From NCBI GenBank assembly GCA_903919975.1, contig CAIXKE010000014.1, positions 124,001-188,000 on the forward strand: DNA of 64,000 nucleotides, written 5' to 3'. This document shows, piece by piece, positions 1-8,347 of this stretch. Each line of letters starts with the position of its first letter. Position 1 is the first letter of the stretch. Made by a program: the position numbers and the translations under genes. A model generated the notes under the pieces. The model searched no databases, was not told the DNA's origin, and worked only from the letters and a program-made list of their open reading frames with translations. This DNA is from Akkermansiaceae bacterium. GTDB taxonomy: Bacteria > Verrucomicrobiota > Verrucomicrobiia > Verrucomicrobiales > Akkermansiaceae.

Positions 1-548
1 TGGACTTTGTTTTGGACAGTGGCGTAAAAGCTCTGGGTCAGCGGCGCATCTTTGTCGTAATCAATGCTGGTGGCGTAGATGTCGGTGATTTTCTGATAAA
101 AGCGCCGCTCACTGGTGCGGATGTCCTGAATGCGGCGGGTCAGTTCCTCGAAGTAATCGTTGCCTTCCTGCGGATTTTTCAAGCGATCGTCATCGAGCAC
201 GAAGCCCTTGGTGATGTATTCCTTGAGCTTGTCCGCCGCCCACTGGCGGAAGCGCACTGCCATGGGGCTACGCACGCGGAAGCCGAGAGCTAGCACCATG
301 TCCAGATTGTAATGGGAAACCTCATAGGTCTTGCCGTCAGTGGCAGTTGTTCGGAATAACCGAACAACTGAAATTTCCTCCAGTTCCCCGTCCTCAAGGA
401 TGTGCTTGATGTGCTCGCTGATGGTCCCCTTGGCCTTGCCGAAGAGTTCGGTGAGCTGCTTTTGGTTGAGCCATAGGGTCTCATTCTCCAGCCGCACGTC
501 CAACTTCGTGCGCCCGTCTTCGCTTTGGTAAAGAAGGATCTGGCTCAT
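1..548 (-). CDS. RhuM family protein (partial, runs off left edge)
   Basis: The reading frame starts at the ATG whose complement is at 546-548 and stays open to base 1, giving about 182 residues. The N-terminus (MSQILLYQSEDG, then LWLNQKQLTELFGKAKGT and SEHIKHILEDGEL) and later segments (YEVSHYNLDMVLALGFRV, AVRFRQWA, LDDDRL, FYQKITDIYATSIDYD) are the conserved stretches of the RhuM/virulence-protein family, normally about 330-350 aa, so roughly half is visible. The N-terminal part is a KilA-N-like DNA-binding module. It starts one base after the stop of a 43-aa upstream ORF, so it is probably the tail of the defence operon to its right. The biochemical role of RhuM is not established; these genes often accompany restriction-modification loci. 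Confidence 0.85.
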   Translation of the reverse strand, partial: MSQILLYQSEDGRTKLDVRLENETLWLNQKQLTELFGKAKGTISEHIKHILEDGELEEISVVRLFRTTATDGKTYEVSHYNLDMVLALGFRVRSPMAVRFRQWAADKLKEYITKGFVLDDDRLKNPQEGNDYFEELTRRIQDIRTSERRFYQKITDIYATSIDYDKDAPLTQSFYATVQNKV

Positions 549-549
549 G

Positions 550-681
550 CTACGCGCTTGGGGTTTGGAACGCTCCTGGCCAGCCGCCATGGGTTTCGAT
601 CACTTCGTCGATCTCGGCCATCAGGCGGATGGTTTCGCTGAGGAAAATGAGGATCTTGTGGTAGTGGGCGATGTCAGACAT
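550..681 (-). CDS. 43-aa copy of a methyltransferase C-terminus
   Basis: A small ORF from ATG (679-681) to TAG (550-552). Its product starts MSDIAHYHKILIFLSETIRL, continues MAEIDEVIETHGGWPGAF and ends QTPSA. This is nearly identical to the last ~40 residues of the large DNA methyltransferase ending at 2883 (DIAHYHKIVISLSETIRL, then MTEIDEVIETHGGWPGAF). It probably remained when another methyltransferase or the rest of a duplicated gene was lost or replaced. The stop-to-ATG distance to the rhuM-like gene is one base, exactly as between the full-length methyltransferase and the SIR2 gene. Whether it is translated as a stand-alone peptide is unknown. Confidence 0.5.
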   Translation of the reverse strand: MSDIAHYHKILIFLSETIRLMAEIDEVIETHGGWPGAFQTPSA

Positions 682-730
682 AGTCGTATTCTTGCAGCTG
701 AAATTTAAAGTGTCAGACAAATAAATAGTT

Positions 731-1894
731 CTAGTCTTTTAGGGTGGTAAGCAGGGTTGTCAGAACAAATGCCGCCGCCGGGGTGACGATGTCATCTGCG
801 GCGAATGTGACGGATGGCCAGTTGCGGGTGCGATTCGTTTCACCTGTCAGTTCGGCTCGGCTTCCGATGGCGTTCGCGCCCAGCCCTAGCAGTATTGCCG
901 AGGTGTCGAGCCCGATAAGTGTGTCGATTTCTGCCAGTGGCACAATCCGCTTGGCTGCTCGCTCGCCGTTTTCCCGAACCGCGATCCGCAAGTCCATGGT
1001 GAGTTGACCATCACTCAGGCGGCGGATACCGATGCGCAGACGGCGCACGATGTCGTCCCAGACTCCCGGGGAGCTGAGACGCGATTCGCAGAAGACTTGG
1101 CCGAACTCGCCTTCGCCATCTTCATCCATGAGAACCACGTGGATCAGGAATTCATGACCATCGGGCCCGGTGGCGGTCCAGGGTATTGCTGTGGCTGCCA
1201 CCGAACGGCCATCAAAGCTGGCGATCTCGGTAGCCATGGATTCACCCGGGCCGATGAGTTGAAAGCTCCCTACGGCGAATCTTTTTTGGGTTCTGGTAGC
1301 CGGCTGCGCCTTGGCTTCTTTTTTCGGAGCGGGGATATGCGAGGCAGCGATCTTTTCGGAAGCCACTTGGACCGGCTCCTCCTTCTTCGCAGGCTCTTGA
1401 ACAACCTCCGGCTGGGCCGACAATGGCGCGGCCATTACAGAAGCCATCTGGATCAGCGTCGCCTGTTTGCTTTCCCTCACGGCGTCGATGGCCGACTGAT
1501 TTGCACCGATCGCCATCAGAAACCGCTCAATCGTGTCGAGGTGCCGATACCCGTCAGTGATGGGTATTTCAGTGCCCTCGCTGGCATGGTGGGCCATCGA
1601 GTGGCGCAGGTCAGAGACCTCCTTGGCATGGGTGCGGACTTCATTGGGTAACTTCGCCGTGTGGGAAAGCTCCGCCCAATTCCGATCAAAAACCCGCAGC
1701 AGAGCGGCTAGGTCAAGCCCCCCTAGACTTTCAATCCCCCGGGTTCGGATTTGCCCCTGTTGGCCGTAGGTGAGTTGGTTGACGACGTGGCTGCTCCACC
1801 AAGACTCGCCGCCGATGCTTGGAAGTTGAGCGGTGAGGAAACGACCGAGTTCAGTGGCGGTTCCGCGAAGCTGGCTCTGGAGGATGGTTTGCAT
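731..1894 (-). CDS. Swt1-type HEPN domain protein
   Basis: 387 aa. The N-terminal ~115 residues match the Swt1-like HEPN fold: a WW pair followed by a helical segment, then IESLGGLDLAALLRVFDRNW, and a R-x4-H motif at R97/H102 (LRHSMAHH) that is the catalytic signature of HEPN RNases. Residues ~165-210 are a low-complexity Ala/Glu/Lys/Pro linker. The C-terminal ~175 residues form a globular domain I do not recognise. The gene starts 22 bp after the SIR2-like gene and is probably co-transcribed with it. HEPN proteins in such loci are usually RNA-cleaving abortive-infection effectors. That role is inferred from the family; the R-x4-H motif is seen directly. Confidence 0.75.
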   Translation of the reverse strand: MQTILQSQLRGTATELGRFLTAQLPSIGGESWWSSHVVNQLTYGQQGQIRTRGIESLGGLDLAALLRVFDRNWAELSHTAKLPNEVRTHAKEVSDLRHSMAHHASEGTEIPITDGYRHLDTIERFLMAIGANQSAIDAVRESKQATLIQMASVMAAPLSAQPEVVQEPAKKEEPVQVASEKIAASHIPAPKKEAKAQPATRTQKRFAVGSFQLIGPGESMATEIASFDGRSVAATAIPWTATGPDGHEFLIHVVLMDEDGEGEFGQVFCESRLSSPGVWDDIVRRLRIGIRRLSDGQLTMDLRIAVRENGERAAKRIVPLAEIDTLIGLDTSAILLGLGANAIGSRAELTGETNRTRNWPSVTFAADDIVTPAAAFVLTTLLTTLKD

Positions 1895-1915
1895 ATTTGT
1901 AAAATCCTTAGCGAT

Positions 1916-2881
1916 TCAGGCGCGGTCATTGGCGATTGTTTCATAATCCTCAACCAAGGCATCGATCACTTCGTGGCTGTAATCTTTGGTTGGCACTGCG
2001 TGATCTATCCCCAAGCTAGACAGAAATCTTTTAGCCTTCGCTTTTTCCGAGTTCTTAAAATCGTTGACGTAAAACTTAACTGAGCGGTTGGGGGCGGCAA
2101 TGCGTGATGTAATTTGCTCGTGAAAACCAAAGCCTAGAAAGACACAATTTTTTCGCAGCTCTATAAGCCTGTTCTGGATAGACCAGCTCTGAGGACTAGA
2201 AGATTTCTCAAACCAAAATCGAATAGCCGAACTTTCAGCTTTGAGTGGCGCACCAAATGCCCGCTCTTTTAGAGTTCCCAAGCTGCCATGAAGATGCCTA
2301 ACCATTTCATTATCGAGATCATTATCGATTTTCCCCCGTTCATTTGGGAATCGATCGCCTAGGTAGTTCAAAAACGAAAATTCGACAACTCGATCGTAGT
2401 TAAGTGTGTGGAAGGTTAGCTCATTGGAATTTTCATAAGGCGGCCTTATGCGATCCCGGGCCCGCTCGTAGCAGCGAGCGTCTTTCGTCGAGAAATCCAG
2501 CAAGCGCTTCACCCAAGGAACGACGAACTGCCCGCGATTTTTCAAAGCCTCTGCCTCTGCCTCTGAAATAAAACGATCAACAAAGACTCTACCAATATCG
2601 ATGATTTCTTTGAAGCCTTCCTCATGTGCCGCATGGAGGACGGAATCGATTGAGTTGTGACTATTTTTGTTCTTCTCGAACCATACTTTCTGCTTTGCGG
2701 GGAGAGGTTCAGAGTGAGCCCTTTCAGAGTTTGCGATTTCAATGCTGAAATTCTCCAGGAGATCCACCCCCAAAGGGAAATCGACTCTACTGGTATTCAA
2801 TGTTAAATGACAACTCGCACCCGCCCCTATCAGGAAATAGGCACCGTCGTGGGTGAGTTGCTCTGCGGGATTCAATGACAT
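1916..2881 (-). CDS. SIR2-like NAD-binding/NADase domain protein
   Basis: 321 aa from the ATG at 2881, which begins one base after the methyltransferase stop; an ATG 27 bp further upstream overlaps that gene and is less likely. SIR2 signatures are in order: YFLIGAGAS (residues ~15-23), TLNYDRVVEF in the middle, HLHGSLG after it, and CVFLGFGFHEQ near the C-terminus. No sirtuin Zn-binding cysteines are obvious, which fits defence SIR2 proteins that deplete NAD+ instead of deacetylating. The gene is visibly AT-richer than the methyltransferase upstream, suggesting separate acquisition. It is followed by the HEPN gene, so the two may be an effector pair appended to the restriction-type operon. 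Confidence 0.8.
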   Translation of the reverse strand: MSLNPAEQLTHDGAYFLIGAGASCHLTLNTSRVDFPLGVDLLENFSIEIANSERAHSEPLPAKQKVWFEKNKNSHNSIDSVLHAAHEEGFKEIIDIGRVFVDRFISEAEAEALKNRGQFVVPWVKRLLDFSTKDARCYERARDRIRPPYENSNELTFHTLNYDRVVEFSFLNYLGDRFPNERGKIDNDLDNEMVRHLHGSLGTLKERAFGAPLKAESSAIRFWFEKSSSPQSWSIQNRLIELRKNCVFLGFGFHEQITSRIAAPNRSVKFYVNDFKNSEKAKAKRFLSSLGIDHAVPTKDYSHEVIDALVEDYETIANDRA

Positions 2882-2882
2882 C

Positions 2883-5075
2883 CTATGTATTCTCTGGTGC
2901 TCCCGCAAACGCGCCTGGCCAGCCGCCGTGGGTTTCGATGACTTCGTCGATTTCGGTCATGAGGCGGATGGTTTCGCTGAGGGAGATTACGATCTTGTGG
3001 TAGTGGGCGATGTCTTCGTCGGTCAGGGTGCGGCCTTTGCGGTCCTTGAGCCATTTCTGGCAGACTTGGTAGCCGCCGATGTGGAAGTTCCAGACGGCTT
3101 CGGGCACGCCCTTGAAACCGCTGCTGCCGGGGGCTTGGGTCACGTCTTTTTTCTTGGCCGGGGCATCGATCCAGACCGTGTTGTCAGACCAGCCAATGCG
3201 GGTGACCTCCTTGGAGCTGCCGATAAAATCGGTAGTGGGCTTGTCGAGCTTGGGCGATTCCAGCAGGTGCAGGGCGGTGAGTTCGCTGCCGAGCCGGGCC
3301 AGCTCGCGGAACAGCTCCAGGTTCCCGGTCAACGGCAGGCGCGGGAAATCGATCTTCAGAAACTCCGCGTAGCGGCTCCGGTAGCCGGGACTGTGAAACA
3401 CCGCGTAGGCGTAGTGGAAGATGTCTTCGGGCGTCAGGCCGGTGGGCAGGCCGTTCGAGCCTTTCTGCGGGAGTTGCAGTGTCGTCGCGAGTTCCTTGAG
3501 GAGGCCGGCGGCGAGGTTCGGCCTGTGACTTAGAGAATCCTTCGCACCAGTTGCTTTGCTTCTCAAATCAAAATCCCACGAATGTTCGTAAACGTAGAGC
3601 GGAAACAGGTAGTTAATATCGTAGGCGGAGCACGTCTTATGGCCACACAATGAATCAGTGACGTGAACATCCCACTTATCCTTTGTTGAACGTGTCGTTA
3701 TCAACCCGAGGTTGCGTCCGGCAAGCATGTGCCGCATAACCTCCTCGCGCGGGCGAGTTACAAGTCGCTTCGAGTAAACAATAAAGCGGCGATCCATCGG
3801 TCGGTATAGCGTTCGCTGAACGCAGCTGTCTTGAAGTCGGTGCTTTTCGGCCAAATCTTTTGCTTCGAGCTTGGTGAAACCAATCGTTTCAGCGTCTTGG
3901 CCCGTCACAATCCCGACGGTGTTTACAGGTGCGGCCACTGAGAGTGAAATTCCGCGGAGATACTCTTGTCGGAGCGCACCGTCTTGGGGAAAGAAGTAAT
4001 AGGTCGGAGAATCCACCGGAAGCTTCTCTCGATCCAGATTTCCACACCCATTCAATAGCATGTGATACTTACTTCCGCGCTCACCCCAGAGGTTGGCGTG
4101 AGTTACGATAGGAACATCAGATGAAATTTGTTTGAGGAAGATTCCTATCGCCACGCCTTGCTGAATATCGAATACGTTCTCGTCCAAGCCTCCCTCCGGC
4201 GTGCGTTCACGCTTATTCGAGTTTCCATGGAGATCCAACAGATCTATCCGGCTAAATGATCGGACAAGCTTTTCCCGCATTCCTCGGAAGGTTGGATTAT
4301 CCAAGTAGCCGTGGTTTGTGATGAACCCGAGAATACCAACTCTTGTCGCGTCAATCCACGATTGAGCGGACCGAACAAATTTAACGTAGTCATCCTGAAG
4401 CCATTTTGGGTTCCGCTCACCGAGCGGTGCTCCATCTACTTCGAAGTAGTTTTTAAGAAGCCGTCCGATATAGGTTAGTTCTCCAGTGTTAGTGACACTG
4501 GCGTTCGCTGAGTGCCCGGCATACGGCGGGTTGCCGATGATGACGGTGAAGCGCTTGTGCCGTTTGATTTTGTTCACCGCTTCGGCTTCGTGGGCGAGAG
4601 CGTCGAAGCCGATGAGTTTCGCTTGTTTATCATCCGGCTCTTCAAGGGCGTTGGTGAGGTAGATGCGGGCGCGTTCCTCGGTGGCGAATTTGTAGCCGGT
4701 TTCGGCGAGTTTGAGGCCGAGTTTCATGTGGGCGATGGCGTAGGGAGCCATCATCAACTCGAAGGCGTGGAGGCGCGGGAGGAGAGCCTTGGGAACGTAG
4801 GCGTTCCAGTAGTCGCTCCAATTTTGAATGTTGAATGTTGGATTTTGACTGGTGGGCATCGCGGCTGCGCCGCCCGTTTTCCAGAGGGTTTTGAGGTGCT
4901 TGTGGATGACTTCGATGACCTCGACAAGGAAGGTGGCGGTGCCGGTGGCGGGGTCGAGGATTTGGACGAACATCTCGTCCGGGGAGATCGTGCGCTTTTC
5001 GCCGGGCTCGTCGGTGAGCGGCGGGAGTTTCAGGCCCGGGTGCTTTTCCAGCATCGCGCCAGTTGTGTTCGGCAT
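2883..5075 (-). pseudogene. N6-adenine DNA methyltransferase, C-terminal part (split by IS)
   Basis: C-terminal ~727 residues of a type ISP-like DNA methyltransferase. Motif I (DPATGTATFLVEVI, ~40-53) binds S-adenosylmethionine; the catalytic NPPYAG motif IV lies near residue 185; the C-terminus carries DIAHYHKIVISLSETIRL followed by GGWPGAF. The first codons (MPNTTG) come from the terminal inverted repeat of the inserted IS element, so the native coding sequence resumes at 5059. Removing the IS with one copy of its 9-bp target duplication joins ...TTTWGAM to LEKHPGLK in frame, reconstituting a protein of about 1130 aa. A TTG/ATG in the IS end could still allow this part to be made separately. 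The stretch from ~3530 to 4500, after NPPY, is AT-richer than both ends and probably holds the target-recognition domain. Confidence 0.85.
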
Positions 5076-5086
5076 GCGATGTGCTG
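5060..5086. repeat. IS terminal inverted repeat (left)
   Basis: 27 bp starting cagttgtgttcggcatgcga; its reverse complement is found without mismatch at 6481-6507. The adjacent outer 9 bp (5051-5059, gcatcgcgc) are the left copy of the target-site duplication. Confidence 0.95.
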
Positions 5087-5233
5087 TCGACGCGTTTGTT
5101 GGTCAAATTGACAATTTAGTTGCCTTGGGTTCCTTTTCGCGAGTCTTCCTCTGTCGAGCAGGCGACTTCCCTCCTATCATCCGTACACAACTCCGCGACG
5201 CTCCGTTTGTGCGGCGCGCTTCGCCTTGAATCC

Positions 5234-6445
5234 TCAGTTTCGTTTTTTCGCGGGACCCAGCGCGTCGGCCAGTTCATCATCGGTGGCCCAGCCCATCATC
5301 CAGAACCGTAGTCTTTCCATCATGCGTTTGGTCGGCAGTTTTCCGCCGCGCCGAGAAAGCAGCAACGCGGCGATGAGCGCGCAGTAGACCTGGGTCGCGA
5401 CGCCGTCCTCGCTCTCCGCAAGCCAGTGGCGACAGGGCAGCAGGCATTTCAGCCAGCGGAAAAACAGCTCTATGGTCCAACGCTGTTTGTAGATCTCGCA
5501 AAGTTCCCAAGCTCCGACCTCTTCCAACGGGAGGTTAGTTAGAATTACGATGTGGTCGCGGCCGGGGCCGGGCACCAGACGGACGAGCCGCCAGCCGTTG
5601 TCCTGCGGGTTGCGGTTCCCCAGTGCGACGCGCTGGTGGTGAGTGATACCTCTTTTCCGATCCTTTTCCGAAACGGGAATCCTCTCGATTTCCTTGATCA
5701 CCGACTGGTCCTGAAGCCTAACCACGAAGGAGGCGCCGATCTCGTCCATACGCCGTAGCAGGCCGTAGTCGCCGGAGTAGTTGCGGTCGCCCACATAGAC
5801 GACCCCGGGTTCTAGCAGACCGTGGCGCAGCACGGAGCGTTCGCACTCGCGAGCGGCGACGAGCTTCGCCCCGCCGACGCCGGGTTCGAACAGTCGCCAG
5901 CGCAGGTGTAACCTAACGGCGTTTTGTTTGGTGGAAAACTGGTCGCGCCAGTGCGCCCATCCCATCCTCGGGAGCACCTCCCAAAGGCTGCTGTCGATGG
6001 CCTCAAGATTTCTGCCTCTCATCGCCCGGGCCAGCGATTCGGGCGGATCTCCAACGACGTCCTTCATCAGCTCCCGCAAGACGGCAGAGAGCAACTCGGG
6101 ATCAAATATGCCCTGGGCTTCCGAAAAACTTCCTAGGCTGACGGCGGGCAGTCCGGTCCTCCGCTGGTATTCCTCGAGTTTCGAAGCCGCGCAAAGCCCC
6201 CGCATCGTCTCGACGACCGGATTGAGCAGGGTGAAGAGGATCATCGAAAAATAATCCTCAGCGCCGAACTTGCGCCGTGGGTCGAGTTCGCGGGGGGATT
6301 TGGTCCGGCGCGCGTCGAGCCCCGCGAAGACTTCTCGGAACCGCTCCAGCAACTTGAATCCCTGAAGGCGGGACGCATCGGAAATGACGGTTCTGGAATT
6401 GCTTGGCACCGCGAAGGTTGTGCCAGTACGAGAGAAATCGTACAA
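5234..6445 (-). CDS. IS4-family DDE transposase
   Basis: 403 aa, intact. The DDE core is visible: EAIDSSLWEVLP in the first third (first Asp), YVGDRNYSGDYGLL in the middle (second Asp), and the IS4 signature YKQRWTIELFFRWLKCLLP with the catalytic Glu near the C-terminus. Length is typical for the family. It performs cut-and-paste movement of the element that bounds it. It lies entirely within the inverted repeats on the minus strand. The DDE motif assignment is by pattern; the family assignment is secure. Confidence 0.92.
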   Translation of the reverse strand: MYDFSRTGTTFAVPSNSRTVISDASRLQGFKLLERFREVFAGLDARRTKSPRELDPRRKFGAEDYFSMILFTLLNPVVETMRGLCAASKLEEYQRRTGLPAVSLGSFSEAQGIFDPELLSAVLRELMKDVVGDPPESLARAMRGRNLEAIDSSLWEVLPRMGWAHWRDQFSTKQNAVRLHLRWRLFEPGVGGAKLVAARECERSVLRHGLLEPGVVYVGDRNYSGDYGLLRRMDEIGASFVVRLQDQSVIKEIERIPVSEKDRKRGITHHQRVALGNRNPQDNGWRLVRLVPGPGRDHIVILTNLPLEEVGAWELCEIYKQRWTIELFFRWLKCLLPCRHWLAESEDGVATQVYCALIAALLLSRRGGKLPTKRMMERLRFWMMGWATDDELADALGPAKKRN

Positions 6446-6457
6446 GTGACGTTTTTG

Positions 6458-7744
6458 TCACACAACATCCCGAAATTCACCAGCACATCGCATGCCGAAC
6501 ACAACTGGCATCGCGCCCCAGGTGGTGGTGTCGGCGAGACCGTCCGTGAGACCGAACTCGGTTTGCAGGAGTTCGTGGGCGCTGCGAACGATGTAGGAGA
6601 CGACGGGCTGCGGGGTGTAGAAGACGCCGCGCTGGATTCTCAGGGCTTTGTTGTAGGCGTTGAGGAAGTGCTCGTAGAAGTGGATGACGGGATCGTCGCC
6701 ACGGGTCTTGTTGCCGAAGTCGCGCAGGATGGCGGGAAGGTCAGTTTCCTCACCGCGCAGGAGTTCCACCACGTCTTGGACGCCGAGTTCGTCGAAGTCG
6801 ATGCCGCCCTTGCGCCCGCCCGCATGGAGGAAGGTCTGGAGCATCTCCTTGAGGAAGGGATTGGTGACAGGCACCATGTCGGAGATGTTGCTGGCGACGA
6901 GGGCGGTGCCTTTGCGGCCCTCGGACATTTCCGTGCGGGAGATGGCCGCGGTGAGCAGGCCGTAAGTGATGGTTTGGGCGTAGGTGTCGGCAAATCCTTC
7001 CTCGGTGAGGTCGTGGATGAGGTTGAGCTTGAAGGCGGCGTGGAGTTTCCGCAGCGGTCCATTGTCCGTCTCGCGGTCGATCAGGGTTTGGGCGGCATCG
7101 CGGATGCGTTTGGCCAGCACCGCCATGGCCTCGGCCAGCATGTCGGAGGTATTGATGACATGGCCGACGCGATGGCGGAAGACGCCGGACCAGCGGGCGC
7201 GCCAGTGATCGAGCGATTCCTTGGCATCCGGCCAGTGGAGCTTTTCGCGCAGGGTGGTGGCGAGGTGGTCGATCTTGAGCGAGGTGTCGCCGCCGTCCCA
7301 GCCGAGCACGCGGAGGGTGGGCATGTCGCCCTCCTCCTGATGGAAGTGGGCGAAGGAGATTTCGCGACCATCGTCTTCCGCGCCGAAGGCGGAGATGAAG
7401 AGCAAGTCCTCGGAGTGCCAGGCCGCGCGGTCGGCCTTGTTGGCAGAGGCGCGTTTCTTCACCACGAGGTGAGAAAGGATGCGGCGAAGGACGACGACGG
7501 GGAGTTTTTTCTTATCGAACTCGATGAAAAAGATGCCCCACGGTTGCTTTGAATCGAGCGGACGAAGCTGGCGGATGGACTTGATCTTGGCGGCATCGGC
7601 AGGCTTGAGCCCGAGTTCATCGGGCTCGTAATCGAAAGTGAGATCCTCGATGTCGTAGCCTTCGAGCGGCCAGCCGAGTTCGTCCTCCAGGTAGCGGACG
7701 AGCTGTTTGAAAGTGCGGATGGAGCGGAGGTCGGGAGTGGGCAT
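6458..7744 (-). pseudogene. N6-adenine DNA methyltransferase, N-terminal part (split by IS)
   Basis: N-terminal ~413 residues of the same methyltransferase as 2883-5059, followed by ~15 residues read from the IS (PVVFGMRCAGEFRDVV) and a stop inside it. The N-terminus (MPTPDLRSIRTFKQLVRYL, QPWGIFFIEFDKKKLPVVVL, RRILSHLVVKKR) is the conserved start of large type ISP-like methyltransferases that work with a separate helicase. Near the break is RGVFYTPQPVVSYIVRSA, the segment that precedes SAM-binding motif I. Motifs I and IV are on the other fragment, so this part alone cannot methylate. Upstream on the strand lie the ORF6N gene and the PLD-helicase gene, presumed operon partners. Confidence 0.85.
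6481..6507. repeat. IS terminal inverted repeat (right)
   Basis: 27 bp, exact reverse complement of 5060-5086. The outer 9 bp (6508-6516, gcatcgcgc) are the right copy of the target-site duplication. Confidence 0.95.
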
Positions 7745-7787
7745 GGCGTGGAAAGGAAGAAAGAGGAAAATCGGGATTACGAAACGC

Positions 7788-8330
7788 TTAGGTGTGGAAG
7801 CCTATTTTGCGTGTGGGCGCAGCGGGCGGCGGGGTAAGCAGAGGCTGGATTTCCTGCCAGATGATTTGGAGGGAACGGTCGTGTTTGAGGAGGGTCTTAT
7901 CAATCTCTGCGAGCCGCTTGAGGACATCAGTGTTGGCCAGGATGTGCTCGCGCATTTGCACGAAGGCACGAACGACAAAGACGCTCATGCTGACGGCCTC
8001 GGGACTGTTCAGGACGGTGGCCGCCATGATGGCACCGTGCTCAGTGAAGACGTGGGGGAGATATTTGATATTCTGTCCGCGCTTCAAGGTCGCAGTTTGC
8101 GACCTTGAAGCGTTCGCGGACTCTGCTTCCTCCTGAGTGAGTTGAAAACGAAAGTCGGGCGGAAAGCGCTCGGCATTGCGCTTCACAGCCTCGTTCAATC
8201 GTTTTGTCGGCACGCCGTAAAGTTCAGCTAGGTCGGCATCCAGCAGAACTTTTTGACCACGGATGGTGAGAATAAGGGAGTCTATGGGTTTGGCAGGCAC
8301 GGACGGTGAGGCTGGCTTCGGCTTATTCAT
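7788..8330 (-). CDS. ORF6N (KilA-like) domain protein
   Basis: 180 aa from the ATG at 8330 (MNKPKPASPSV); an ATG at 8369 would overlap the helicase gene. The ORF6N DNA-binding domain is clear: LILTIRGQKVLLDADLAELY, GVPTKRLNEAVKRNAERFP, DFRFQLT, then LPHVFTEHGAIMAATVLNS and VFVVRAFVQMRE, with a C-terminal helix containing IDKTLLKHD. ORF6N proteins are phage- and restriction-associated DNA-binding proteins of unsettled function. The gene lies between the PLD-helicase (18-bp gap) and the methyltransferase (43-bp gap) on the same strand, so it is likely part of that operon, perhaps as regulator. Confidence 0.85.
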   Translation of the reverse strand: MNKPKPASPSVPAKPIDSLILTIRGQKVLLDADLAELYGVPTKRLNEAVKRNAERFPPDFRFQLTQEEAESANASRSQTATLKRGQNIKYLPHVFTEHGAIMAATVLNSPEAVSMSVFVVRAFVQMREHILANTDVLKRLAEIDKTLLKHDRSLQIIWQEIQPLLTPPPAAPTRKIGFHT

Positions 8331-8347
8331 GATGATGCGGATGATGT

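Larger units (their letters stand above)
5060..6507 (-). mobile_element. IS4-family insertion sequence, complete (1448 bp)
   Basis: Bounded by perfect 27-bp terminal inverted repeats at 5060-5086 and 6481-6507 and flanked by a 9-bp direct repeat gcatcgcgc at 5051-5059 and 6508-6516. It holds one intact transposase gene. The element lies inside the methyltransferase gene, in the same orientation as the host gene. Perfect inverted repeats, an intact target duplication and an intact transposase all indicate a recent insertion. Its outer ends supply both the premature stop of the upstream gene part and the ATG of the downstream part. Confidence 0.95.

Noticed and set aside
2853-3533. 226-codon plus-strand ORF opposite the methyltransferase, and similar long mirror ORFs (9266-10846, 13877-14680, 6446-7552)
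   Set aside because: They lie antisense to genes with clear family motifs and have the Gly/Val/Asp-rich composition of shadow frames in high-GC DNA.
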